A DNA stretch of 34,679 bases from Acanthamoeba sp. SK_2022b (GCA_027943245.1 JANDJZ010000449.1:1-34679), one strand, 5' to 3'. Counted from the stretch's first letter, positions 11,186 through 23,062 are shown. Notes: generated by a model from the sequence alone, not told the origin. Numbers and translations are program-made.

Positions 11186-11723
11186 CAATGCCAGGAATTA
11201 CCGGAGCGAGTCGATTCCGCTCGTTGCGCGCTGGTGGAGAGCAGCAGAGCGGCCAAGAGAGGGGAGAGGCCAGCCGCACAAAGAACGGCTGGTGGCGGTG
11301 CAGAGGGCAGATCTGCGCATGGCGATGTATCTATCTTTTGTTTTTCTGTTTATATTTTCCCTTTTGTTTTTCTGTTTGTATTTTCTTTTTGATATTTGCC
11401 TGCGGATCGCCCCACTGACCAATTGGTATGGCCAAATTCGGCACCACTGAACAGGAAGTGCGAAATTTCATAGGGAACCGAGAAGCTCCGCACGGAGAGT
11501 GCGCTGCTGCGGAGCGCCAGCATACGCAACGTCCCGCCCTCGCCCAGCTCTGCCCCTCTCTCAACCTCTAACTGCTGCGCGTGGCGATCCACACATCGTA
11601 TTCTTCGTGCCTCCCCTTCTTGCTTGCCGCCCTTTCTCCTACTTCGAGCCTATTTGTTCTTTTCTGCCGAGTTATTCTCGCGCCCCCTCTGCCGCTTGTC
11701 TTGCTTTCGTCTTCGCCGAGGCC
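11186..11723. promoter_or_regulatory. Divergent promoter region, Tim21 / sphingomyelinase
   Basis: This 538-bp region separates divergent start codons. It contains a T-rich direct repeat at about 11334-11393 (TTTTGTTTTTCTGTTT and close copies, with TATATT and GTATTT) and a pyrimidine-rich stretch before 11724 that fits a 5' leader. No defined promoter element can be assigned. Confidence 0.4.
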
Positions 11724-12698
11724 ATGGCCGACGAATCCTTGCACGACGAATGGCAGCCCTACGTCTACACCTACGGTACGCTCTCGATTTTACTGGCGTG
11801 GATTATTTTCGTGATTTGATTTTGTGCTACACTCAGCACGCGAGACGAGAAATGAGGCCTAATGTGGCTTTTGTTGTGAAGGAGGAAAGCGACGCGTGGT
11901 ATCATCGCGTGTGCAATCTCGCTATCACGAAAGCGGGCGCCAATTTAGTCCGCGCATCTGGCGAGGCATCTACATCGTCGGCAAAGTGCTCACATCGTTT
12001 CTCTTCCGCGCTTTGGAGGACTTTATCTATGTATTTATTCGCCCCTTCTTACCCGGTACGGTGTTTCCCCCCCGAACGCTACAGCTGTTTTGTACCAGCT
12101 GCAACGTTACACGCCTGGGCCTCTTTCTTCTTTTCTCATCTAAAAGGTGTGGGGTTTTTATTATTTATTATTTATTATTTATTATTTATTATTTATTTTA
12201 ATAAACGGCAGGGCGCTACGGTCAGTGCGGCACGCCCCTCGGGGAAGTCATACACCGCGGGGCTCTCTTTTGCTGGTTTTTGGTGCTCATCATCATCGGC
12301 CTGCCGCTGGCTCTCTTCGGCTGCATCCTCCGCGTGGTGGCCGTGTGCGCCGGCAAGCGGGATTTCACCTTCGTGCGACCGCGAGGAGCGCCTTCTGGAC
12401 CGCCTTTGCTCGCGGATGATGAAGACATGTGCGCACCTCCCTCCCGCACAGCATAGCTACGAGCCATTGGACGAAGAGAAAGGCTGACCCCGTTCTCCAC
12501 CCACGATGGGGTCGTGCACACAACACACACACACACAAAACAGAACCATCACGCTGCGCACCCAAAACATCGGATTTTTGCCGACAGTCTCGCCAGCCAA
12601 TGGCCTCGCAACTCCCATGAAGCGCGTTCGCGCTCTCCTAGGTACGACGAGAAGCAACTCCTCCCGCGCGCGCTCGGTTACCGGAGTGGAGAGAGAGA

Positions 12699-12764
<66 letters not shown>

Positions 12765-13050
12765 AGTAGAGCTAACCGGTTCGGTGTGCCCCTCCTCTCC
12801 ACCATCACGCCGCTCTTCCTCCAGCGGATCTGCGGAGTGGGTTGGATGACGTGGTGTGCCTCCAGGAGGAGTTCGACCTGGACGTGTGCGACTACCTGCT
12901 CTCGCACCTGCACGACGAGCTGGAGCCGAACACGGCCACCGAGCTCTCGCTCATGGACGACGCCGAGGTGGAGACGGCGTCCCTCCCCCAGAACAAACAG
13001 CGCTCCTCCTCCTTTCTCGACGGCCGCACCTCTGCACTCGGTACTCAGGT

Positions 13051-13110
<60 letters not shown>

Positions 13111-13163
13111 GTGGCTGTGCTGCAACAAACTAACGCACGCGCCGGCGTGTGTGTGTGTGTGTG

Positions 13164-13231
<68 letters not shown>

Positions 13232-13476
13232 GCAAATACGGGTGGATGATCATGGACGTCGACGGCAAGGCCTACCGGCTCAACTCGGGCCTGTTTGTGG
13301 CGTCGCGGTACCCGCTCGAGGCGCCCGAGTTTGTGCGGTACCACATCTGCACGAACGAGGATGTGCTGGCCGGGAAAGGTGTTCTCGCGTGTACAGTTGT
13401 CGTGGGCGAGACCTCCACCGGCCAGAAGGTCAAGATCACCATCTTCACCACCCACGCCCAGGTAAACCTCTCCCCC

Positions 13477-13539
<63 letters not shown>

Positions 13540-15460
13540 ACACAACTCAACATGGTTGGCTGTCCCTCGTGCAGGCAGGGCGACAGCGACGAGCGGCGCG
13601 CGTGCGGGCCATCCAATACGAGATGGTGATGCACTTCATCGACTACTACAACCGGAAGCACATCGGGCCCGACGTATGCAGCACTCCTTCACTCGCTCCA
13701 CTCGCTCACTCCACTCGCCAGTCACTGGTGGTGGCGTCGACTCACCGCGGCGTGTCACTGCGCAGGACATCCTGGTCTCGTCCATCTTCATGGGCGACTT
13801 CAACTTTTCGCCGATCATGCCGCGCCCGTCGGCCGTCACGGGCAAGCTGGTGACGTGCCTCGAGTGGCAGCCCAACAAGGCCCTGTTCCACAAGCACCAC
13901 TTCGTCAACAACTTCTACGAACACTCGCGCGACGGCGAAAAGAGGGCCCGCAACAGGGAGCTGATCTTCCAGATCCAGGTATACCCCCCCTCCCCCCTCC
14001 ACCTCCCCCTCCCCCCTGCTCACGTGATGTGTTGTGTGATGTGTGGCGCAGGACCTGTTCCACGCCGAGGGCGTGCGTTTGCTGCTGGAAAGGCGCGCGG
14101 CGTCGCTCCCGCATCCCGCGGGGCAGCAGCAGCAGCACGCCAAGGAGCTCGCGGCGGGCTCCTCGTCGGCCTCCTCCTCGGGCGTCCATGTCCTCTCCCT
14201 GAGCCCGAGCGCCGGCAAGCGAGCCGATGATCGCGGGAGCCAAATCGATAGCGAGTCATACAGCGAAGAAGATGATGAAGATGATGAAGACGATGAAGAA
14301 CAAGAGACAGACGAGTGGAACGGCACGGCTTACGCGGGCGAGGAGAGCTCCGAGGCGAGCATCAACGGGCTGGAGCGCGTGGAGGAGAAGGTCTGGAAGA
14401 TGGACGTCGCGACCCTGCTCAAGGTCCTCCAGGTGTGGGCCGAGAGGAGGGCCCAGCAGACCGCCGCCAACGCCGCCAAGGGCAATCACGCCATCATCGA
14501 CGTCGAGGAGGAGCTGAGCAACGTGGTCAAGGGCGAGCTGGTGCGCCAGCTCCGAGTTCGGAAGAAGGTGTTCGTGGCCGAAGACGAAGTCGACGTGCGC
14601 GGCATCGTCCCGCTCGCCATGCAGCTCAGGCTCGTCCCGCGGGCGCAGGACAGCGCTCGGCCGTCTCCGGCCGCCGGCGACAAGGGCAAGGAGAAGCCCG
14701 GCAACGACCGCCACGACGACGACGACGACGACAGCAACACCGGCGGAGGCTGGCCGGACAGCCCGCGGCGAGTGTCGGGAGCTGCCCCGCCGGAGGAGCG
14801 GGGGGACATCGAGATGGGCTCGCACTCCCGGGCGCGAAAGCGCGCCGACACTGGTGCGCTCCCCATCTCCCCTCCTATTGGGCGTGCCATGGCCCAATCA
14901 GCCTCTCCTGACTTTGTTGGCGCCGGCGGCGGTGGTTGGGGGGGGGGGAACAGGAACGGGGCTATGGGCGGGAGCGTACGAGCCGCTCATACCGGGAACG
15001 ATTTTGGACACGCGCAAGTACGCGGGCAAGTTCTCGCAGCGCGTGCGATTCAACGACATCGACCACGTGCTGATGAAGAAATATGTGCCCGGTAACTGCT
15101 CGCCTCGAGAGAGTGGAAGAGGGGGGGGGGTTGCTCCTGCTCGCTCTGACCGGGTGAGATTGGGGGTGCGCGAGTGTAGGGAGGAACGTGTCGGTGACGA
15201 AGGGGCGCATCAGCATCGTGTGGGAAGGCGTCAACACGTTCTCGGATCACTACGGCAAGCGGCTCACGCTCAGGTTGAACGTCGCCAAGCTCATCGCCAG
15301 GCAAAACAAGCAGGCGGACAGGACCGGCCCCCGCAAGGGCTCGAAGGCAGCGGGCGACGAGCGCAGCACGGGCCACAAGAGGAGATCTTCCACCGCCAAC
15401 CAGGTGGAGGAGGAAGAGGAGGAGGACTACGACGACGAGAACCGAGGCCAATCAGTCTGA
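11724..15460 (+). CDS. Neutral sphingomyelinase 2-like phosphodiesterase (EEP fold)
   Basis: Model of 839 residues from eleven exons: 11724-11775, 11882-12055, 12212-12428, 12544-12641, 12825-13040, 13232-13461, 13575-13673, 13766-13978, 14052-14853, 14954-15091, 15180-15460. The N-terminus carries a membrane-interacting region: a first hydrophobic stretch near 47-75 and a strong segment at about 93-115, as in animal nSMase2. The catalytic endonuclease/exonuclease/phosphatase fold has its metal and catalytic residues in order: TQN156, CLQE195, YRLNSGLFVASRYPL (nSMase signature), THAQ, GDFN375, then NDIDH738 and finally SDH770. The enzyme hydrolyses sphingomyelin to ceramide and phosphocholine. 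Between GDFN and the final motifs lies an insert of some 300 residues with long Glu/Asp and Ser runs. The basic, acidic-ended C-terminal tail is extra. Exons 1-2 are the weakest joins. Ends 95 bp from the convergent PEX3 gene. Confidence 0.8.
12702..12763. repeat. (GT)n microsatellite in a sphingomyelinase intron
   Basis: An uninterrupted GT tract of about 31 units in intron 4 (12642-12824) of the sphingomyelinase-like gene. Confidence 0.95.
13053..13229. repeat. Double (GT)n microsatellite filling an intron
   Basis: Two long GT tracts (about 13053-13108 and 13147-13229) separated by 38 bp make up most of the 191-bp intron 13041-13231. The second tract runs straight into the CAG acceptor, so the GT run replaces the usual pyrimidine tract. 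Confidence 0.95.
13481..13539. repeat. (CA)n microsatellite in a sphingomyelinase intron
   Basis: About 29 CA units in intron 6 (13462-13574). On the plus strand this intron is CA while the previous one is GT. Confidence 0.95.
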
Positions 15461-15555
15461 TGAGAGCTATTGGCCGCGTGACTGGTGTTTTCTTGGCGCG
15501 CCGAAAGGCGCACACCTCGCCAGACCGGCACAACGACAACAACAACTATTTCCGC

Positions 15556-17094
15556 CTAGGCCCCCTCGATGTCCGTCCCGAACGCGGTGAACAGGTCGAA
15601 GGCGTACTGCAGCAGCTGGTCGTCGTGAAGCACCCCTGTCAGAAAGGGATTGGGGTCGGCCGCCAGCAACTTGGACACCTGGCGTTGGACATGCACAACC
15701 ACTATCAGCTCTTGTGGTCGAATGGTTGAGTCGCAGGGTGTGCTTACCTGCTTGTTTACGAGAGGCATCAACTTGGCCATTGGCATGGCGGCCTCGCCTG
15801 CTTCTCGAAGGCGTGAGCACAACGCCAGCGCGCGGCGACAACAAATGGGAGGGAGGCGGTACTCGGCTGCGCCGCGGCGGTGAGGTCTTTCGATGCGTCG
15901 ACGGCTCCAGTCAGCGGCGTAGGAAGAGGAAGCTGGAGCAAACACCGCGATAGAATCGAATCAATGTTGGCGACAAGAGGAGAACAAGAAGGGAATAATA
16001 ACAATAAATAATTATTATTATTGTACTAACGCACATACCTGCGGCTGGATGAAGCACGAATGCAGCTGGTGGGCCACGGTGTAAAAGCTCAGGTTCAGGC
16101 AACGGGACAGGATCCCATTGAACTCGGGACTGCGGTAAAAGCGAGCAGGAAGGAGAGGGAGTGAGAAATCCGCGGTCACATCACGAGGGGGGCGCAACAC
16201 GTCGCAGATGGGTGGAAGCAAGAGAGAGAGAGAGAGAGAGTGCGTGTGTGTGTTACCTCTCCAACACATCGCGGGTTTCGTTGATGAGCATGGTGAGCTT
16301 GTGGTCTCTGTAGCGCTTCCCGCTTCCGTCCTCCGCGTTTTCTTGTGGCAGCAGAAACGCGTTGAGCACGGTCTCGTTCGAATCGCTGTACATTGGCAGA
16401 TCGCGCGCGCGCGCGCGCGTGGGTCAGTAGTGGTGGTTGGCCTCTCGCGACTTGCGCGACGCCGGTGGCGGGGCGAGAGCGGAGCGAGCGAGGAAAGAGA
16501 CAAAAAAAAGGGGGAGGGGGGGGTGTACGCAGATGTGGACTGCTCGATTTTGCGACGGATGGCGTCGATGATGGCCAGCACGTCCTCGTAGGTGCACTGC
16601 CGTTGCAGAGGGTAGCTGCACTCGTTCCAACGCATTGGGAGGAGCGCGCTCGTTAGCGCCCGCCACGCACGCAACATGCGCCTGCGCAGCACGAGCCCCC
16701 CCTCCAGGCGACGTGGTGAGGGTGGGGGGGCGGGGGGTGGGGTGCCTGGAAAGGACGTGCTGCGCGGTGTCCTGCACAAGCGCGACGAGCTGGGGCAAGC
16801 CCGACTGCAGGAAATACTCGGAAAAGCAGAGATATCGCTTTTGCGTGTCTTGCGGAATGGACACCTCCAGAGGAATCTGCGCGCGCGCGCCTCCCTCAGC
16901 ACACGCACACACGCGCGGGGGGGGGGCAAGGGGTGGCGCGTTTGGGGGGGGGGGGTTACCCGCGTGCGCGCGGAGGGATCGGTGGCGATGAGACTCTCGA
17001 GGTAGAGGTATCGCCCGAGGATGTTGACCTGGCGCAGCAGCGCATGGGCGAGTCAGTCAGCCCTCCCCTCCCACAACGGACTCGCGAATAGCAG

Positions 17095-17159
<65 letters not shown>

Positions 17160-18116
17160 CGCGCGATAGGGCGTACCTGCACTCGAAGGAAGGTGGCAAG
17201 GAGGACCACACCGTACACCCCCACCACCAGCCTCGCAAACGCTTTTCCACATCAACAAACGCCGGATCGACACAGCATCGCATTCGAGTGGGTCGACAAC
17301 AACAACAACGACCGTTAGCCAAGCAGGCAGGCAAGCAGGCAAGAACGCAAGCGTGTTGCGCGGGGGGGGGGGGCTCCCCCTAGCGGCTAGTACTTTGGGT
17401 CTTGCAGCGATCCCACAGGGCGTAGCGGTCCTGGCCGTCTTTGGGCGCCTGCTGCAGGCTGCATCACCATCGCCACGCAGTGCCAGCGCGTCGCGCGCAG
17501 AGATGTGAGGAGGAGGAGGAGGAGGAGGCAGCGATGAGGGGCTGCCTTGGCAGGAGGGGGAGGGGGAGTGCCTGAGGCGCAGGTCCTGGGGCGAGGGAAT
17601 GAGGACAAGGCGCAGGATGGCCTCGTTGAGCTTCCCCACCAGCGAGCCCACGGTTCCGGCACACGTGCTCTGCGTGGACTCGAACGCTCCTCGCAGCCTT
17701 GCAACCGCCGGTTTGCCACCACCGCGAGCGAGGACAGTCAGGAGGGGGATCAAGCCTGATTGCTTTTCGGTGCAAGCAGAACGATTCGTTGGGCAAGGAG
17801 CAGTACCGCAGGCGGTGGAGAGATGCATCCCGAAGCTCTCGATATCCACGCCCCACTCGATAAATCGCATAGGCGGTCACTCCACCGGTTACCGCCAGGC
17901 ATATCAACCCTGGGGTGGACGAAGAAGAAGAAGAAGCAAAATGGTCTCATTTGCATGGGGAACGGGGACGAGGTAGGCAGATGGCAAGACGGCACCTTTG
18001 CGGTGGTCCGACACGAAGCGGCGTATGCGTTGGTAGGATGCGCCTACCAGCCCCCCCACCATGCTCCCCCACCCAGCGGGCTGTGCCACTGCCAGCTGCC
18101 CCGTCGCGCTCTCCAT
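15556..18116 (-). CDS. PEX3: Peroxin 3 (PEX3), peroxisome membrane biogenesis
   Basis: Model of 395 residues from thirteen exons: 18116-17996, 17909-17807, 17697-17607, 17451-17394, 17241-17177, 17028-16960, 16876-16746, 16615-16529, 16385-16257, 16129-16039, 15932-15863, 15797-15748, 15678-15556. Its length is close to other PEX3 proteins. An N-terminal hydrophobic anchor (GLICLAVTGGVTAYAIYRVG) is followed by an Arg-rich stretch and FESTQSTC, then ALWDRCKTQTFARLVVGVYG, LRVQVNILGRYLYLE, QKRYLCFSEYFLQSGLPQLV, NETRDVLESPEF, and AKLMPLVNKQ: all expected PEX3 blocks in order. PEX3 is the peroxisomal docking factor for PEX19, which delivers membrane proteins. One intron (16616-16745) needs a GC donor. 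The start at 18116 places 40 residues before the anchor; Met at about residue 19 is an alternative. The stop of the next upstream minus-strand gene is only 94 bp away. Confidence 0.88.
17096..17152. repeat. (GT)n microsatellite in a PEX3 intron
   Basis: About 27 GT units followed by a GC run (17151-17165) in intron 5 of PEX3. A shorter GCGCGC tract also lies at about 16405-16420 in another PEX3 intron. Confidence 0.95.
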
Positions 18117-18210
18117 CTCTCTTTTTACTCTTTTTTTTTTTGGAGGCCTTTTGGTTCCCACTGGAAACATTTGCCAAACGCGTTTCGAAATTGTTTTGTT
18201 TTCTGGCTCT

Positions 18211-18546
18211 CTACCGTGGGTCGGCGGTGGTGAAGGGACGACGGGCGGTCTCTGTTGTGGGGAGAGGACTGCTGCCCACGCCGTTGTCCGATTCGAGAGG
18301 CACATAGGCGTCGTCTTTGCTCTTGTCGGCGTCGTTGCCGTTTTCATTCATGTCCTCCGCGTCGTCCACCTCGAGGTGGCCGGGTGCCGCGTAGGCCCCT
18401 GCCAGGGCCTGTGATGGCAGGAGCAACGAGAGGGGAGAGGGGGGATGGTGCGGGAGAGGGTAGCAGCTGTAACTGGTGATGAGGGCCGTGAGTTCCGACA
18501 CATTCGTGAAGCAGTTCTTTTGCCGCGAACGCTGCATTATACCACA

Positions 18547-18603
<57 letters not shown>

Positions 18604-20168
18604 TGGCGGTTGCGATGATGAAGCTGGTTCGCAGACAATGAGAGGAGCACGTACCTGCATGCACTGGAGGATGGCGAGCATCTGCTCCGCCGAGTAGAGG
18701 GTGTAGGTCGAGCGGCCGCCAAAGATGGACCGACATTTGTCCATCAGCCTAAAGTCTTGCGACGTATCGATGTCCGACACCTGGCCAAGTACATCACCAT
18801 CATCATCATCATCATTACAACGCACGCAGGCACCATGTAACAAGTGCGTGAGGAGGGGGAGATGCGTACGTCGGCCTTCTTCTTCCAGTAGGAGAAGGTG
18901 GTGCCCTTCATGTTGAGCAGGCGGCACAGCTCCTTCTTGATGAAGAGGGCCCGGTCGTGCGAGTCGAAGAGGACGTGGAGGACGAGGCCGGAGTGGAAGG
19001 AGTGGGCGAGGGGCGAGGGCAGCTGGAGGTGGGCGGAGGTGCGCAGGGCGCGTCGCTGGAGCTTCATGATGTAGTTCTTGGAGAGGCCAGTCCCGCGTAT
19101 GATGCCCTCGCGCTGCTCCTTGTCCTCGCTCAGGATGAGCTCCACGATCCGCTCCGCCGACACGCCCGCCGTCGACAGGGCCTCGACGACGTTCCGCTCC
19201 ACGCCCAGGTCCAGGCACCGCTCCACCGCTCGCCGCTCGCGCTCCTCGGCCTCCTCCTCCTCCTCCACTTGGTTCTCCTGTTCTATTCCTCCTCCTTCTC
19301 GTTCTACTTTCTCTACTTGTTCATCGTCTCCCTTCTCCATCTCCTCCTCCTCTTTCACTTTTGCCGGCGTTTGCGACGCCGCCTCCGCCATCGCTCCCGA
19401 GGGCCGCGGGGGCGAGGCGGGCTCCAGTTGTGGCCCGGCCTCGCGGGCTATCAGCTTGCTGATGACGGTGGTGGTGGTAGTGGTGGTGGAGGTGGCAGGG
19501 GAGGGGGGAGCTCGGTCGGGCGCTTCCTCCTCGGGGCCCGTTGGGCTGGAGATTATAACCCGCTGCTGCGCGTAATACGACCCGCTACTTCGGCGGAGGC
19601 GGAGGCGGCGGCAGCTGCTGTCGAGACCAAAGGCGCCAGCGCCGTCGGGCGGCAGGGTGGCAGTGGCGGCGGCGCGCAAGCGCTTCAAGGGCGGAGGCGG
19701 AGGGCTGGAGGGGGGCGGCGCGCGAGTCAAGTAGTAGGGCGCCATCACTCGACCGAGCGAAGCCAGCGGGACAAGGGGCGGTGCCGCCTCTTCTGACGAT
19801 GGCGGCGGCGGCGGTGGAGGGGAGGAAGAGGAGGAGCGCTGTTGAAGGAGCAGTCCAGACGGCGAGGGAAAGATCGCAGGCCGCGTAGTAGAGGGGGGCC
19901 GCTGCTCTTGCTTGTGTAGTGGACCGGACGGCGGCATGGGCGGCTTGCGTTTGCGCAGTGGCAGAGGGCGCAGCGGAGGCGGCTGTGAGGGGGCGACGAG
20001 GGGAGGGAGCTGGGAGAGCGAGATGAGGCCCTCCACGGCTGCCTCCCGCTGGTGGGCTTCGGGCCTGCTGGATGGCGGCTGCCCGCCGTTGACAGGCTGG
20101 GGCCCGGGTGGACGCGGCTCGTCGTCGTCATGATGAGTCGGGTGCCCGAGCAGCGGCGCGGCTTGCAT
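18211..20168 (-). CDS. Unrecognised acidic, proline-rich protein
   Basis: Model of 581 residues from exons 20168-18870, 18780-18655 and 18531-18211; the phases are zero throughout. I do not recognise the family. The first ~265 residues are low-complexity Pro/Ser/Arg. A Glu-rich, probably coiled-coil stretch follows (about 265-310), then a conserved-looking helical block from 312: ERCLDLGVERNVVEALS, SAERIVELILSEDKEQ, GTGLSKNYIMKLQRRALR. Further on are LFIKKELCRLLNMKG and SYWKKKADVSDIDTSQDF, whose spacing suggests a small DNA- or protein-binding helical domain. The tail is acidic. A nuclear regulatory role is only a guess from composition. In the last exon a CT-rich stretch near 18415-18465 looks like an unremoved intron, but no donor in the right phase was convincing, so I left the frame open. 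Confidence 0.6.
18549..18600. repeat. (GT)n microsatellite in an intron
   Basis: About 26 GT units in the second intron (18532-18654) of the unrecognised minus-strand gene. Confidence 0.95.
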
Positions 20169-20804
20169 TGTGGGCCAGTGGCCCTCGCAGACCTCCGAGA
20201 CGAAGAGGGATGAGGAAGAGGAAGAGGAAGATGATCTCTCTGGGCAATACGGTCAGACACTTGGGGGGCAGCGGCGGGGAGAGGGGCCCGCGAAGAGATC
20301 CGGTGATGCGCGGAAGAGGGGCAATGGGGGGGAGGGGGGGAGGTGGACACAACAAGAAGCAGCGAAGCAACCAGACCGCGCCCGTCAGCGTTTATGGGAA
20401 AGCGGGAGGCCTGCACAACTGAGGGGGAGGGAGGGAGGGAGAGAGATGGGGCGTGAGGTGGCACCAATGCTGAGCCTGGTTCCGAGGCTCTTCCTCGAAG
20501 GGATGGCCGGTGGATGTCACGGAGAAGGCCGGAAGGTGGACGTTGTGGCCGGAGCGCCGGTTCCGCAGATTGGAAGCCCACCCAGCACGTGATCGACAAC
20601 GGAGCACCGCGTGCCCCGGGTGCCTTCCTTTCCTGCGCTCCACGCAAAGCGATCTTCTTTCCTCCGGAGAGCAAAGATGGAGAGGCGAGCGAGAGAGGGA
20701 CATGTCAACCTGCGCCTGTCAGCCAGGGAGGCCCACGTGGGCCAGAGAAAATGGAGGAGGTTCGGGAGGGGGGGTGGCCCAGTACCGCGCTGCCATTTCT
20801 CGTC
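20169..20804. other. Intergenic spacer with purine-rich stretches
   Basis: This 636-bp spacer lies between the start of the unrecognised gene and the stop of the CDCA7-like gene, both on the minus strand. It contains GA/GGA-rich runs (about 20205-20235, 20300-20345, 20420-20450). Overlapping short open frames on both strands have no family similarity. It likely holds the promoter and 5' leader of the downstream minus-strand gene. Confidence 0.4.
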
Positions 20805-23062
20805 TCAGAGGTCATAAACGCTCAAATCCTCCTCTAGGCGCCAGCGGTCTCGTCCCACTTTCACAAAGTTTTCGTCGGTGAGGACGTGGAAGATGGAGGC
20901 CACCGCCAGATCGTCCTCCTGGCCCTCCCTGGAATCCAGCAGTTACGCGCACGGGAGCGAGAACCGGTTAGTTCCCCCGCTCCAGTTTCTCTCTCTCTCT
21001 CTCTCTGGTGAGGGTGTAGGACAAGTGAATATGCGAGACCTGAAATGGCGTTTCTTTCTCTCGAGCTCCTCGAACCAGCGTATGTGCAGCGTCTTGCGAG
21101 GCTTGCCCTTCTTTTGGTCGCCCCATCCACGCAGGACTGCACGTTGTGGGAGGTGAGGGAAAGAGATGGGGGGAGGGAGAGAGAGAGAGAGAGAGCCGCA
21201 GGAGTAGTGGAGAGGCCCTGGGAGGAACATACCGCGGGCAAGCCAGTACAAATCGCCCGAGGAGGGGTCGGCCCAACATGCCACCACCGCGCCCTTCTTG
21301 AGCTCTCCTGGGTCGACGTAGGGACCGGCCTCTTTCTCCTCCTCCTCCTCCTGTTCTTCGGGCGAGGAGGGGACCTTGACGCTAAAGTATGAGAGCAGGG
21401 GGTCCTTGGCCCCGGCCAGCTTGGGCCGTTTCGTTTGGGGTGAGCTCGATGTGGTCTGGCCTTTGCGCCGTCGCTGTCGGCCAGCTACGGACGCGTTGAC
21501 CGCAGCGACTTCCTCACCCTTGCGCTTACGTGTGTCGCTGCCCTCGTTCGTCTTCGCCGTCGTTGATACTTTGCCACCCGCTCCCTCACCGTCGTCACGA
21601 CGGGTCTTTTTGATTTCGCTTGCTTGCCCCTTCTCCTCCACCTCCTCCTTTTCCTCCTCCTCCTCATCTTCCTCCTCTTTTGTGTCTGGTTCATCCTTGG
21701 TTGGCGCTTGTCGGTCTCTCTGGTAGGTGGTGATGAGGTAATGTGCGACAGACGGGAAGCCGGCCTTCCTCGCCTTGTGCGCCAGCACCCCTGTCGGCGC
21801 CCACCCCTTTGCCGTGCGACAAAAGGAGCTGCGGTGGCAGAGGAGCAGGTGCGTGAGCGTGTGCAAGCGTCCAATGCCGTTGCGGACAGAGGAAAGATGC
21901 GAAGGAGTTGGGGGAAAGGGGGGGGGGAGAGAGAGAGAGAGAGAAAGCTGGTTGGCCTGGGCAGGATTACCAATTGCAGATGTCGCGGCACACGGGACAC
22001 ACCCAGTCTGGATTGGTCCACACCTCCTGCACATTTTCGCCTGGTGGGGGCCGGGCATGAGCGGAGGTTCGGATGTGGGGTGGGCGGGGACGAGCTTCAA
22101 GCTACTTCCTCCCGCCAGAGGAAGGAGTGAGTGGCGCGGCAGACGTTACCGTAACGGACTTGGAGGCAAGTGCCGCAGAACTGGCCCGGGATGGCCCGAC
22201 AACTGGAGCAGACGGTTTTCTTGTCGATCGTCTTCTGGCGGCACTGGTGGCAGGTTGTGCCCCGCTCTGAATCTAGAATGAGGAGGAGGAGGAGGAGGAG
22301 GGAGGAGATTGAGTGGCGGTAGCAATGCCAGGATCAGCGCGCCTCGCCAGCCGGCCGTGGTAGGAGCCTGTACCGTAGGTCTTCTTCTCGAAGAGGCGAG
22401 GATAGTGCGTTTCGCAGGTGCCCAGCAGACGCTGGCCGCACACAAACGAACGAACAAACAAACGACATATTAGTCGTCGAGGAGTGGAAAGCAGCCCATG
22501 CTTGGTGAAGGCAACGTTGGAGGTAATGACAGAGAGGAGAAGGCTGGCAACTGTACAAGATGCTTCTCGTCATAGACCTCCTGACGATACCCTCGAGTTT
22601 CTAAAGAGCGTCGAGTGCTGGTACTGCCAGCCGAAGATCGTCTCGATGCGCGGGAAGGCGTTGAGCGTTCGTGGGGTAGCTCGTCGCCGTAATGTTTGGC
22701 CTCATGCCCTTGGAGCCGTGACGAACGTCGACGTGCAGCAGAGCCGCCTAGGCCCGTGTCCAGAGAGCGGCGGCCACCGTCGCCACCATTTGCCCACTGC
22801 CGCCTTCGCACAGCGGTCGCTTCACTAAAGAGCGCCTGGGTTGAGCAAAAGAATTCTCAGCCCGTTTCCACGGTGGACAGTAGGTTGAGAGGGGGATTAC
22901 GTGAGAGGAATTGAGGAGTCCCAGCTCGAGTAGTTTAGCTTGATTGGCCGCAATATTCCGCTGACGCTCCCTTTCATAGGCATCGCCGTCTTCTTCGTCC
23001 TCGGCCTCGGAAACAGAGCCGGACAGCATGTTGTCCTCCCAAAGCGGGCTGTCCTCTTCCAT
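20805..23062 (-). CDS. CDCA7-like 4CXXC_R1 zinc-finger protein
   Basis: Model of 502 residues from eight exons: 23062-22901, 22835-22557, 22431-22374, 22272-22150, 22040-21971, 21828-21233, 21136-21040, 20928-20805. The N-terminus is acidic with an Arg-rich helix (YERERQRNIAANQAKLLELG), then an Arg/Ser-rich segment with RSSRLQG. The CDCA7 zinc domain is complete, with eleven Cys at about 174, 177, 188, 191, 199, 202, 222, 225, 229, 231 and 234, including CHQCRQKT, GQFCGTC, DWVCPVCRDICNCSFCR and ATGVLAHKA-like GWAPTGVLAHKARKAGF. In animals CDCA7 recruits the remodeller HELLS to hemimethylated chromatin for DNA methylation maintenance. Unusually, here a long Glu/Lys-rich linker and a second block follow (GDLYWLARVLRGWGDQKKGK, then TLHIRWFEELERK), which resembles the start of a BAH- or Tudor-like chromatin module; that last reading is weak. 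Confidence 0.85.

Noticed and set aside
12429..12456. A separate small membrane-protein gene ending at the TAG at 12454-12456
   Set aside because: Splicing from the donor at 12429 to the acceptor at 12543 keeps the frame and links the hydrophobic segments to the sphingomyelinase domain, matching nSMase2 architecture. It remains possible as an alternative transcript.
14256..14897. Minus-strand open frame of 213 codons
   Set aside because: It is the shadow of the GC-rich sphingomyelinase exon 9, which has proper phases and family context.
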